41,254 nucleotides of DNA from assembly GCF_900659865.1 (NCBI RefSeq), contig NZ_LR213792.1:1-41254 (forward strand), given 5' to 3'. The notes beneath the pieces were generated by a model. That model was not told the origin of the DNA. It worked only from the letters and a program-made list of their open reading frames with translations, and did no database searches. This document shows positions 27,193-35,185 of this stretch, piece by piece. The DNA comes from Hyella patelloides LEGE 07179. GTDB taxonomy: Bacteria > Cyanobacteriota > Cyanobacteriia > Cyanobacteriales > Xenococcaceae. The position numbers and the translations under genes are program-made. Within the stretch, counting starts at the first letter, position 1. Each line of letters begins with the position of its first letter.

Positions 27193-28363
27193 ACCTACTA
27201 ATAACTAATAAAGCTTCTTTAATACGTTCATTGCGAATTTCTCCAGCATGGGTAACGCAAGCACTGCTGGTAATCTCATCGTCAAAATCTAGTAGCAGCG
27301 AATCGCGATTCGCCTCGACATTTCCATCCTTGGCTAAATATTTCACCAGATTTAAGAGATTTTTGGCATACATCTGGCTAGTGTTAACAGGTACAGTCGC
27401 AGGAAGATTTGTCGAACCAATTACAGTTACGTTATGAGAGTTAATATTTTTACCAGCTTCGCTACAGGCGCAGTTACCACCACTTTCTGCTGCGAGATCG
27501 ACAATTACCGATCCTGGCTTCATTTGTGCCACTGTCTCTTCTGTAATTAATAGTGGTGCTGGCTTACCTGGCACTTGAGCGGTTGTAATAACGACATCTG
27601 CTTTGGCAACATAGGGACTTAAACCCTGACGAATCAGTTCTTGAGTATCGCTCCCAACTTGTTTAGCGTAGCCTCCCTCGGCTTCGGTTTTTTCTTCGAG
27701 ATCGATTTCAATAAAATTACCACCGACACTTTGAACTTGTTCTTTAACAGTGGGACGAATATCAAACCCATCTACTACTGCGCCCAATCTACGGGCTGTA
27801 GCGATCGCCTGTAATCCTGCCACGCCTGCACCCAAAACCAATACTTTGGCTGGGGGGATCGTTCCTGCTGCGGTAGTCATCATCGGAAAAATTCGCGGTA
27901 AACTAGCTGCTGCTAGCAACACTGATTTATAACCTGCAATGTTGGCTTGAGAAGATAATGCATCCATGCTTTGAGCGCGGGTAGAGCGGGGAATTAGCTC
28001 CATGCTAAAAGCTGTAACTTGTCGCTGTGCAAGCTCTTGAGTAACTTGGGGATCGCCCAAAGGATTGAGGAAACTAATCAAAGTTGCTTCTGGTTTGAGC
28101 CAGTCAATTTCTGACCAACCATCTCGCGATCCTGGAGGATTAACTTTCAGCAGGATGTCTGCTTCTCCCCAGAGTAAAGCGGGATCTGCAATTATCTTTG
28201 CTCCTACTGCTTCGTAAGCAGAATCTTCATAACCCGCACCCACACCAGCACCCGCCTCTACCCAAACTTCAAAACCTTGTTTGACCAAGCGGGATACGGT
28301 ATCGGGAACTTGGGCTACGCGAAGTTCTCCTAGCTCGTTTTCTCTAGCAACGGCTATTTTCAT
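27191..28363 (-). CDS. pntA: NAD(P) transhydrogenase subunit alpha part 1
   Basis: 390 residues of the soluble NAD(H)-binding domain I. Alanine-dehydrogenase-like N-terminus (MKIAVARENELGELRVAQVP), Rossmann motif VLVLGAGVAGLQAIATARRL with following GFDIRP, and the conserved QAQSMDALSSQAN-type segment (here STRAQSMDALSSQANIAGYK). First gene of the pntA1-pntA2-pntB operon. The 94-base gap to pntA2 contains a dispersed repeat. Confidence 0.95.
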   Translation of the reverse strand: MKIAVARENELGELRVAQVPDTVSRLVKQGFEVWVEAGAGVGAGYEDSAYEAVGAKIIADPALLWGEADILLKVNPPGSRDGWSEIDWLKPEATLISFLNPLGDPQVTQELAQRQVTAFSMELIPRSTRAQSMDALSSQANIAGYKSVLLAAASLPRIFPMMTTAAGTIPPAKVLVLGAGVAGLQAIATARRLGAVVDGFDIRPTVKEQVQSVGGNFIEIDLEEKTEAEGGYAKQVGSDTQELIRQGLSPYVAKADVVITTAQVPGKPAPLLITEETVAQMKPGSVIVDLAAESGGNCACSEAGKNINSHNVTVIGSTNLPATVPVNTSQMYAKNLLNLVKYLAKDGNVEANRDSLLLDFDDEITSSACVTHAGEIRNERIKEALLVISR

Positions 28364-28690
28364 ATAATTCTCCTAAATTCAATTAATAATTATTGGTCAT
28401 TGGTCATCGGTCATTGGTTTAATTAGTGGCTTTATACCAAGGACAAAGAATGAAGAACAAAGGACAAACGACCTAGCTTAAACAACTTATACCAGCTAAT
28501 TATTTGGAAGAGATAATTTTGAACTCAGATTAGATTGGTTAAGGTTGTACTTGTGGGGGTGAAACCTAGCTATAGTGGGATAAATAAATTTCTCTTGGGG
28601 TAAGGTACGAGTATTTTGACCCAGAAGTACGGGTATTTTGAGTAGGTTTGGTGAACGCAAAGCAATTTAGATTAGGGCAAGAGTTTTAAA

Positions 28691-28746
28691 GGAATGAGGA
28701 ATGAGGAATGAGGAATGAAGAATGAAGAATGAAGAATGAAGAATGA
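28691..28746. repeat. (GRAATGA)8 heptamer tandem repeat
   Basis: Four copies of GGAATGA are followed by four of AGAATGA, then GG. A uniform 7-base period over 56 bases suggests slippage or unequal exchange. Period 7 would disrupt any reading frame and none is present. Confidence 0.85.
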
Positions 28747-28779
28747 GGGATTGGTGATTATCCAGTACTAATATCAATT

Positions 28780-28890
28780 TTTGACCTCCTCGCCTTGCTT
28801 CAGCTAGGCTTCTAGCACTTGTGCCTCTCGGTGGGTTGACGGTGATAGCGAGAATTGCTAGGCAAACCTAGTCTTATGAGAGGTTCAATA
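28780..28890. other. hairpin-rich segment, possible relic of a TnpB-element end
   Basis: Contains GCTAG-GCTT-CTAGC and CTAGG-(TTTG on the minus strand)-CCTAG stems within about 100 bases, and a GC-richer composition than its surroundings. The layout is like the structured 3' ends (omega-RNA region) of IS200/IS605-type elements, but no tnpB coding sequence is next to it. The similarity is by eye only. Confidence 0.2.
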
Positions 28891-29098
28891 GTTTGTTTGA
28901 TTTGGTCTAATTCTGAAAGTGATGATTTTGTACTCGTACTCGATTCTTTACTTGTGAGTAAATCTAACTAAGATTAACTTTTCAGTTTATACTTAAAGAA
29001 ATGTTAAGCAATAAAAATTTAAGTCAGAGATTACTATCTCTATTTTAGATGGTGATGGTTCTAAAAATGGCTTTCTTGAAGTACCCTGCCGTAATTTA

Positions 29099-30211
29099 AT
29101 GACTAATTCCAATACTAGAGTTTTAATCGCTTTTTTAGAGATAATTCTGGCTTTATTTTTAGGTATAGCGATCGCACATTTCGGTTTAGGAGGTGTCGCC
29201 TGGATTTTTGGGGGAATGGGTGCAGGAGTAATAGTTATGAGAAGTTATCAAACTATTTTTCAAAAAACTCTTAAACCTAATAAAGCTGGCAGAAAAATCG
29301 GACAGGCAATGGTCGGTTTATCTATCGGATTTGCGATCGCTGATAGTAACTTGTGGGCTGCTTCTTCTCGTTTGCCACTGTTTATCTTTCTCACTTTATT
29401 TATGCTGCTTTGTGGCAGTGGTATCGGTTATTTTTATTCTCGTATCAGCCACACCAACTTACTCAACGCCATGTTAGCTACCGTACCTGGTGGAGTGGCA
29501 ACCATGTCGAGTATTGCTGCGGAATACAATCGCAATGTCTCTTTAGTGGCAATGGTGCAAACGCTTCGTATCACTAGCGTAGTTTTGATTATTCCTCTCA
29601 TAGCTGGAATATCCGATCGTGATGTTAGCCAAACCACTTTTTCTCTAGGAGACTATGTAGTAAAGAGCGATCCTATTTATTTATGCTGGTTAATATTAGC
29701 AATTATTTCGGCTTGGTTAGGAGTAAAACTAGCGAGTAAATTACGTATTCCTGCTGCTTCTTTTTTTGGAACTTTAGTTGTCGGAATAGTTTTTAATAAT
29801 GCCATTGGCTATCTTCCTTTTGTTGCTAATGTTGATTTTGTACCGCCTGAATCCGTTAGTGTAATTGGTCAAATATTATTAGGAATTACTGTTGGTGAAG
29901 CTTGGAGTAACCGCGTAGATATAACGGGAAAAAGTATCACTTATGCTTTTATTTCTGTGGCAATGACCATTGCCAGTGGCTTTATTGCTGCCACTATTGC
30001 CAGCCAACTAACTCCTTGGGATTGGCTAACCTGTATGCTAGTAACAGCACCAGGAGGTTCGACAGAAATGATTTTAGTTGCCCTGACTCTAGACCATAAT
30101 CCAGAAATTGTTACCGTGGCTCATTCTGTGCGCTTGATGGCTCTTAATTTATCTTTACCACTATGGCTATTTTTGTTCCGCTATTGGGAAAAGCAGACAG
30201 TTAGTCATTAA
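29099..30211 (+). CDS. AbrB-family (COG3180) integral membrane protein
   Basis: 370 residues with about ten hydrophobic segments. The family's duplicated motif is visible: MLATVPGGVATMSSIAAEYN near residue 125 and MLVTAPGGSTEMILVALTLD near residue 315. These belong to Pfam AbrB (PF05145), annotated as ammonia monooxygenase-like or AidB regulator; the transported substrate is unknown. Note it is not the AbrB DNA-binding protein. The start is ATG at 29099. It is a single gene flanked by long gaps. Confidence 0.85.
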   Translation: MTNSNTRVLIAFLEIILALFLGIAIAHFGLGGVAWIFGGMGAGVIVMRSYQTIFQKTLKPNKAGRKIGQAMVGLSIGFAIADSNLWAASSRLPLFIFLTLFMLLCGSGIGYFYSRISHTNLLNAMLATVPGGVATMSSIAAEYNRNVSLVAMVQTLRITSVVLIIPLIAGISDRDVSQTTFSLGDYVVKSDPIYLCWLILAIISAWLGVKLASKLRIPAASFFGTLVVGIVFNNAIGYLPFVANVDFVPPESVSVIGQILLGITVGEAWSNRVDITGKSITYAFISVAMTIASGFIAATIASQLTPWDWLTCMLVTAPGGSTEMILVALTLDHNPEIVTVAHSVRLMALNLSLPLWLFLFRYWEKQTVSH

Positions 30212-30585
30212 TGGCTTAGGACACTACATTCATTAATTGACCTCTACTGAATATTGCTATATTTCAAAGATTAATTAATTCTAAATATTGAAACTAATTT
30301 GACTAATTGGTAGCAAATCTTACTAAAAATCTAGATAGCAAAAAGCTAAGTTTTTAATGAAGAGCAATCAACTTCCTTAGCAAATAATATTTTTAGCGAT
30401 CGCCTTAAGGGATTTTTATTTTTGAGTTATGAAATTAACTTACGGGCGATCGCTATTTCAGTAAGATTTCAATTTAGTGGCAATTTAAAGATTTAACTCC
30501 AATGCAGCTAGTAACTCTAGGTGGTGACTGCAAAGGGTTAAAATTTCGTTCCTATCCACAGCATCAATAATTAAGGAGAAATCAA
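30212..30585. other. 374-bp intergenic region, no gene
   Basis: AT-rich with two HIP1 octamers (GCGATCGC near 30396 and 30448). I see no reading frame, tRNA or clear terminator. It ends with the ribosome binding site AAGGAG in front of the tautomerase gene. Confidence 0.4.
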
Positions 30586-30804
30586 ATGCCATTTGTAACT
30601 ATTCAAATTGCCCAAGGACACTCCGTAGAAAAAAAACGAGAACTAGCAAAAGCAGTGACCGATACTATAGTTTCTAGTTTGGGAACAAAACCAGAATGGG
30701 TAACAATTCATATTGACGAATTTAATCGCGAAAATTGGGCAGTTGGTGGCGAGTTACACATTGACAAGCACTCTGGTAGACATAGAGAAAAAGTTGTGAA
30801 TTAG
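30586..30804 (+). CDS. 4-oxalocrotonate tautomerase family protein
   Basis: 72 residues beginning MPFVTIQIAQGHSVEKKREL; the proline after the removable Met is the family's catalytic base. ELAKAVTDTIVSSLGTKPEW and VTIHIDEFNRENWAVGG follow the usual pattern. A consensus AAGGAG lies 7 bases before the ATG. Small tautomerases act on keto-enol substrates as hexamers; the actual substrate here is unknown. Confidence 0.88.
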   Translation: MPFVTIQIAQGHSVEKKRELAKAVTDTIVSSLGTKPEWVTIHIDEFNRENWAVGGELHIDKHSGRHREKVVN

Positions 30805-30973
30805 TAAGAAAAACACAAATTAAGTCAGAGATAATCCCTGACCATTGGTTAATTGGTTGAGATTGTTAGTTATTAGTGGTAATCGATCTCAACCTTTTTA
30901 CCTTGGTTGTTTTGATTTCTCTCTACTATTTAAATGAGTCAAAAATTCAGTTAAAAAAGAAGGAATAGTAATC

Positions 30974-31306
30974 ATGGAATTAACATCAACAGATGCCGAA
31001 CAATTAGCGTTGGATTTTTTTCTAGAGGATTGGGAAATTCCCGAAGACGATCGCGATTTTTTTGTTTCCCTTGATTCTCACGTGGTTGAAGATCGCTGGT
31101 ATGTAGTAGAAATTGGCGTAGAAGGATTGCCCGATAAGTGGGTGATTCAAGTTTACGACGAAACCAAAGATTGCGATCCTTGTTTTACCTTTGTCTCGCC
31201 GATTAAAGCCTCAGAAAGTGAGACAGGATTAGAAGAAATGCCCGAAAGTATTGCCAAAATATTGCAAGCGGAACGTAAGAGTAAAGAGGTGTTTGTTAAT
31301 GGGTAG
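30974..31306 (+). CDS. hypothetical protein, paralogue 1
   Basis: 110 acidic residues. Pattern AEQLALDFFLEDWEIPEDDR, WYVVEIGVEGLPDKWVIQVY, SPIKASESETGLEEMPESIA. It shares the pattern with the next gene across its whole length (AExLAxxFL, PxxDRD, VEIGxxGxPDxWxIxVYD, SPIxxSE, IAxxLxAERK), so the two arose by tandem duplication. A small alpha/beta domain is likely and the function is unknown. The stop TAG lies inside repeat copy C. Confidence 0.75.
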   Translation: MELTSTDAEQLALDFFLEDWEIPEDDRDFFVSLDSHVVEDRWYVVEIGVEGLPDKWVIQVYDETKDCDPCFTFVSPIKASESETGLEEMPESIAKILQAERKSKEVFVNG

Positions 31307-31330
31307 GAGCAAACTTTTGTTCGCCCCTAC
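31303..31330. repeat. palindromic GGAGCGAA-type repeat, copy C
   Basis: GTAGGAGCAAAC and GTTCGCCCCTAC form an imperfect hairpin, followed by AGTGGTTAGTTGTTAG. The TAG at 31304-31306 within it is the stop codon of paralogue 1. Confidence 0.6.
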
Positions 31331-31362
31331 AGTGGTTAGTTGTTAGACAAAGAATAAAGTAA

Positions 31363-31671
31363 ATGATTAATTCAACTGAAGCTGAAAAATTAGCCTTTAC
31401 ATTTTTAACTCATGAATGGAATGTACCATCAGAAGATCGAGATTGGTTTACAGTAATGGCTTCTCGTACTCTAGGAGAAGATGGCTATGATGTGGAAATT
31501 GGGATAGATGGTTTTCCCGATCGCTGGATTATAGAAGTATATGATAATGGCAAGTGTGAGCCTTATTATGAATTCAACTCACCTATTAGAGATTCTGAAA
31601 CCAACAGCGATCTAGAAGATTTACCAGATTGGATCGCCCAAGTATTAATCGCGGAAAGGAAGCATAGGTAG
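31363..31671 (+). CDS. hypothetical protein, paralogue 2
   Basis: 102 acidic residues, 56 bases after paralogue 1 and clearly related to it (AEKLAFTFLTHEWNVPSEDR, VEIGIDGFPDRWIIEVYDNG, DLPDWIAQVLIAERKHR). Paralogue 1 has extra Cys residues around DCDPC where this one has GKCEPYY. The stop TAG at 31669-31671 falls in repeat copy D. Probably co-transcribed with paralogue 1 and the following cupin gene. Confidence 0.75.
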   Translation: MINSTEAEKLAFTFLTHEWNVPSEDRDWFTVMASRTLGEDGYDVEIGIDGFPDRWIIEVYDNGKCEPYYEFNSPIRDSETNSDLEDLPDWIAQVLIAERKHR

Positions 31672-31696
31672 GGGTGGTTTGTAAACCGCCCTGACA
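31668..31696. repeat. palindromic repeat, copy D
   Basis: GTAGGGGTGGTTTGTAAACC and CGCCCTGACA form a hairpin (GGTTTGTAAACC core) and are followed by GTTATTAGTCGTTAGTTGTT. Its first TAG is the stop codon of paralogue 2. Confidence 0.6.
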
Positions 31697-31755
31697 GTTA
31701 TTAGTCGTTAGTTGTTATAGGAAAAATTAATGACGGAAGACGAAGGACAAAGATA

Positions 31756-32379
31756 ATGAAAACAGCAGATTGGTTGGTCAAAGAAGATGGTATTTGCTGT
31801 CTATGTAAATCAGTGCGGGAGTGGGATTTATTAGCTGAAGAATATCGACTGTATCGGTTTTTAACGGAAGTAGAAGATATTACTAGATTAGCTGCTGTTG
31901 AAGAAAGAGACGAAGAAACTTCTCTATCGGGACTGCGAATGTTGGTCAGAAAACTACTTCTTAACTGTTATACGATTAAAACTCGTTTACCCGAACCAAA
32001 CCAGAAAACAGGAGTTTCAGTGGTCATGCTGTACGATGAATTGGGATTTCCCATGTCTATCCAAACAGAAATGAATTTACCAGGAATAACTTCATCCATT
32101 CACAATCACGGTACTTGGGGAATAGTAACAGTATTACAGGGCAAACAGAAAAATACTTTTTGGCAACGTAATCCTACTCCAGAATTTCCTGACAAAATTG
32201 ATCGCGTTGGCGAGAGAGTTATCGAACCAGGAGATATCATCAGCTTCACTACCGAGGCTATTCATAGCACAGAAGCGGTGGGAGATGAACCAACAATAAC
32301 CTTTAATTTATATGGGGAAACTCATGGTAGTAAAAGATTTCAGTTCGATTTTGATAAACAGACTGCTAAGCATTTTTAG
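31756..32379 (+). CDS. cupin-type dioxygenase-like protein (cysteine dioxygenase superfamily)
   Basis: 207 residues. The cupin core carries SSIHNHGTWGIVTVLQGKQK (H-x-H metal motif) and a second motif VIEPGDIISFTTEAIHSTEA with a third histidine, as in cysteine dioxygenase-like double-stranded beta-helix enzymes (COG5553). An Fe(II) site of three His is expected. The substrate (cysteine, mercaptopropionate or other) cannot be told. The N-terminal 90 residues are helical with a CCLCKS cysteine cluster. It follows the two paralogues by 84 bases. Confidence 0.75.
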   Translation: MKTADWLVKEDGICCLCKSVREWDLLAEEYRLYRFLTEVEDITRLAAVEERDEETSLSGLRMLVRKLLLNCYTIKTRLPEPNQKTGVSVVMLYDELGFPMSIQTEMNLPGITSSIHNHGTWGIVTVLQGKQKNTFWQRNPTPEFPDKIDRVGERVIEPGDIISFTTEAIHSTEAVGDEPTITFNLYGETHGSKRFQFDFDKQTAKHF

Positions 32380-32380
32380 A

Positions 32381-32424
32381 TTCGCGCGATGGGTCGCGAG
32401 TCCTTTAGGGAATCGCCCCTACAG
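32381..32424. repeat. palindromic GGGAATCGCCCCTACAG-type repeat, copy E
   Basis: Downstream of the cupin gene: TTCGCGCGATGGGTCGCGAG, TCCTTTAGGGAATCGCCCCT, then ACAGTAGTTAATTGTTAG. The right half matches the other copies and the left half resembles 19127-19155 (CTCGCGCGACCG..AGTCCTTTAGGGCG). It lies between two convergent genes. Confidence 0.5.
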
Positions 32425-32427
32425 TAG

Positions 32428-32949
32428 TTAATTGTTAGTCATGTCGAAAGCGGATCGATCGATCCCGTAAACTAAAACTTCTTTACCATACACTTCTGTT
32501 TTGTCTTGAAGTTGTTCTCCCAATTTTTCGGCTACTCGAATCGATCTAGTATTACCAGGATGAATTAGACTTACTATATGCTCTCGTTTCAACTCTCTAA
32601 AACCATAGTCGAGTAATGCTTTTGCTCCTTCAGTAGCATAACCTTGTCCCCAGTAATTACGATTTAAAATCCAACAAAGCTCAAATCCAGGCCATCCTTC
32701 AGGATTGAGAAACCCAATTCTACCCACAACTACTTTACTAGAGCGTTCTTCAACTGCCAAAATACCATAGCCCCGTAATTGCCAATGTCCAAAGATAGCA
32801 GCCATACTCATCCAGGCTTCTGGTCGCGCCATAGCTTTTCCATTACCGATGTAGCGCGTGACTTCTGGGTCGGAAAAGATTTGCAAGTAGTCCTCAAAGT
32901 CTGATTCGCGGAACATTCGTAGAATTAAACGTTCTGTTTCAATTAACAT
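32428..32949 (-). CDS. GNAT family N-acetyltransferase (RimJ/RimL type)
   Basis: 173 residues from ATG at 32949 (MLIETERLILRMFRESDFED, the standard GNAT start). An upstream ATG at 33000 would extend into the divergent selO gene and adds no conserved sequence. The acetyl-CoA-binding region includes NRNYWGQGYATEGAKALLDY and HPGNTRSIRVAEKLGEQL. The acceptor is unknown: protein N-terminus or a small molecule. The stop overlaps GTTAGTC-type repeat sequence. Confidence 0.85.
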   Translation of the reverse strand: MLIETERLILRMFRESDFEDYLQIFSDPEVTRYIGNGKAMARPEAWMSMAAIFGHWQLRGYGILAVEERSSKVVVGRIGFLNPEGWPGFELCWILNRNYWGQGYATEGAKALLDYGFRELKREHIVSLIHPGNTRSIRVAEKLGEQLQDKTEVYGKEVLVYGIDRSAFDMTNN

Positions 32950-32974
32950 TTGTCTTAAATTAATAAAAATTACA

Positions 32975-34402
32975 TTGAACGATCGACAATCAAACAGCAA
33001 TCCCTTTTTCGATCTTAATTACGAATCAGCTTTAGAGTCTTTGGGTAATGACTTTTTTGATCGCGTACAACCTGTTAATTTCTCTGAGCATACTCTGCGT
33101 TTTCGTAATGATAATCTGCTGTCTATTCTCGGTTTAGATTCTAATAGAGTTACCGATCGGCATTTCCTAGATTTTGGCGGACATTTTCAGGGAAAACAAT
33201 CCTGTTTGGCATTACGCTATCACGGTTATCAGTTTGGTCAATACAATCCCTATTTAGGAGATGGGCGGGGGTTTCTCTACGGTCAAATTCGAGGAATTGA
33301 CGGTCAACTATACGATTTTGGTACTAAAGGATCGGGACAAACTCCCCATTCCCAGTCTAGAGATGGTCGCTTAACTCTCAAAGGTGGGGTGCGAGAAGTT
33401 CTGGCTGCGGAGGCGTTACACTATTCGGGGGTTAGGACATCTCGCTGTTTGAGTTTAGTTGAAACTGAAGCCTTTACCAGAGATGGTGAGACTGAAAAAG
33501 GGGCGGTTATGGTGCGTTTTAGCCGTTCTCATCTGCGCTTTGGTACTTTTGAACGCTTAGAATATTACGATCGCCCCGATCTAATTCAGCAGCTATTAGA
33601 TCATGTAATTCAATATTATTATCCTCATTTATGGCAGCAACAAGACTGCTACATTCGCTTTTATACTGAATTGGTAGAGCGTATCGCTCAATTAGTGGGG
33701 CAATGGATGGCAGTGGGTTTTTGTCATGGTGTTCTCAATACTGACAATATGTCGATTACGGGAGAAAGCTTTGACTATGGCCCTTATGCTTTTATCGATA
33801 CTTATAATCCATATTTTACTGCTGCTGCTTTTGATCGCCAGGGAAGATATAGTTATCGCAATCAGCCAGGTGCTTGTCGTTGGAATCTAGAAATGTTGCA
33901 GCGTCCGCTATCAGCAGTAATCCCTGTTTCAGAAATGGCAGCAGCTTTAGATACTTTCTCTGAGTCTTACACTCGATATTATCATCAGCAAATGCTTCGT
34001 AAGTTGGGATTCGATCGCTTGTCTGTTTGGGAAACTGAAGAATTAATCGATTTGACTCTACAACTGTTGTTTTTAACTAAAGTCAACTATCATCAGTTTT
34101 TCTGCGAACTGAAACAAAAATTTTCTCGGCAATGGCGCGAAGATGCTAACTCTATTTTGCAAGACTTAGAGTTTTTGGTATCTGGGGAAGAAGTAGCTAT
34201 TTTAAAACGTTGGTGCTGGCTTTATCATCAATTATTAATTATGCGATCGCCAACAGAAATTGATATAACTGCTCAATGTCTGCAAAGAGTAAATCCTACA
34301 GTTATCTTGTCAAAATCGGCAATCGAGAATATTTGGCAAGCTATTAGAGAAGATGATAACTGGCAACCGTTTATTGACTTTATTCAACTGGTTCGGGTTT
34401 AA
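32975..34402 (+). CDS. selO: protein adenylyltransferase SelO (YdiU/UPF0061)
   Basis: 475 residues, close to E. coli SelO (478). A pseudokinase fold with flipped ATP that transfers AMP to Ser/Thr/Tyr of targets in redox stress. Visible hallmarks: YDFGTKGSGQTPHSQSRDGR with K118, LTLKGGVREVLAAEALHYSG, NTDNMSI (D257, N258) and SFDYGPYAFIDTYNP (D267). The start codon is TTG at 32975; no ATG gives the expected N-terminus. It is divergent from the GNAT gene with only 25 bases between starts. Confidence 0.93.
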   Translation: MNDRQSNSNPFFDLNYESALESLGNDFFDRVQPVNFSEHTLRFRNDNLLSILGLDSNRVTDRHFLDFGGHFQGKQSCLALRYHGYQFGQYNPYLGDGRGFLYGQIRGIDGQLYDFGTKGSGQTPHSQSRDGRLTLKGGVREVLAAEALHYSGVRTSRCLSLVETEAFTRDGETEKGAVMVRFSRSHLRFGTFERLEYYDRPDLIQQLLDHVIQYYYPHLWQQQDCYIRFYTELVERIAQLVGQWMAVGFCHGVLNTDNMSITGESFDYGPYAFIDTYNPYFTAAAFDRQGRYSYRNQPGACRWNLEMLQRPLSAVIPVSEMAAALDTFSESYTRYYHQQMLRKLGFDRLSVWETEELIDLTLQLLFLTKVNYHQFFCELKQKFSRQWREDANSILQDLEFLVSGEEVAILKRWCWLYHQLLIMRSPTEIDITAQCLQRVNPTVILSKSAIENIWQAIREDDNWQPFIDFIQLVRV

Positions 34403-34423
34403 TCAATCAGCAGTAACAAATAG

Positions 34424-34786
34424 TACTGTTTTGTAACGGTTCGGATTAATCTTTATTCTGAAAAAGATGCTTTCTTAAAAAATAGAGTTAGAGTAACAGG
34501 ACAGAAACCTTTTCTTCTGAATGCTGTTACAAATGATGGAGAATCTGCAATTTTAGCTGCACAACATTTAGCAAAGGTAGGAATTAAATCTGCTATAGAA
34601 CCAATATGCGATCGCCTTAAAAGTAGCAAACTAGAAGAATTAGATTTAATCGTTAGTCTTTTAGATTCTTTAAACAAATTGGATAGCAAATTACCTCAAG
34701 ACTTATTACTAAAATTTAATCAGAGTGATATTCCCTGGCAGATTAAAACTAAACTTGAGGAACAATATTTGTCGGCAAAATTCTAG
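34424..34786 (+). pseudogene. 120-codon HEAT-like open frame without a start codon
   Basis: Open from 34424 (just after a TAG) to the stop at 34784-34786, but with no ATG, GTG or TTG in its first two thirds. It reads as protein: LLNAVTNDGESAILAAQHLA, VGIKSAIEPICDRLKSSKLE, LDLIVSLLDSLNKLDSKLPQ. The helical pairs recall HEAT or PBS-lyase repeats. Most likely the 3' remnant of a longer gene whose 5' part was lost at the selO boundary, though an unusual start (for example ATT) is possible. Confidence 0.5.
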
Positions 34787-34795
34787 TTTAATAAG

Positions 34796-35053
34796 ATGTC
34801 AATCGGTAAAAAAGACTTAGTTAAACGAGTTACTCAAAAAGTAGATAGTAAACAGAAAGACGTTGAAGAAATTATCGATGCTACTTTGGAGGAGATTTAT
34901 CAATCTTTAAAGCAAAGGGAAAGCGTCAACATCCGTAACTTTGGTACTTTTTACGTCAAGCAACATCGAGATTCGGTTGCTTTTAAGTTCAATCCTTCGC
35001 AAAAGCTACGAATGATGTTTGGTTGGTCATCTACTTACAAGGGTAATATTTAA
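34796..35053 (+). CDS. divergent HU/IHF-family DNA-binding protein
   Basis: 85 residues. The N-terminal two-thirds match HU (MSIGKKDLVKRVTQKVDSKQ, VEEIIDATLEEIYQSLKQRE, NIRNFGTFYVKQH), but the usual beta-arm signature RNPQTGE is replaced by FNPSQKLRMMF and the protein ends in SSTYKGNI. It could bend DNA with altered preference. It begins 10 bases after the HEAT-like remnant and lies upstream of the STAND ATPase genes. It is probably not the main housekeeping HU. Confidence 0.8.
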   Translation: MSIGKKDLVKRVTQKVDSKQKDVEEIIDATLEEIYQSLKQRESVNIRNFGTFYVKQHRDSVAFKFNPSQKLRMMFGWSSTYKGNI

Positions 35054-35185
35054 GGCAATTATTTACATTTTGCTTGGCATCATGACTAACAAAAATTAAT
35101 ATTTACTTAATAGCAAATTAACTACTAGAATTAGCTAGTATTTAAGTGATTGTCTTAAACACAATTGGAATTACCTGAATTTTAG

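Larger units (their letters stand above)
28364..29098. other. 735-bp intergenic region with repeats, no gene
   Basis: Holds GGTCATTGGTCATCGGTCAT tandem repeats just before pntA1, two TACGRGTATTTTGA motifs (about 28608-28640), a heptamer array (28691-28746) and a hairpin-rich segment (28780-28890). No protein-like frame or tRNA is seen. Promoters of pntA1 (leftward) and the AbrB-family gene (rightward) should be here. Confidence 0.5.

Noticed and set aside
28690-28750. CRISPR array
   Set aside because: The period is 7 bases with no spacers; it is a simple tandem repeat. No CRISPR-like repeat-spacer pattern is seen anywhere in the window.
32950-33000. N-terminal extension of the GNAT gene to an ATG at 33000
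   Set aside because: The extension overlaps the selO start and adds residues not found in the family; ATG at 32949 gives the canonical GNAT start.
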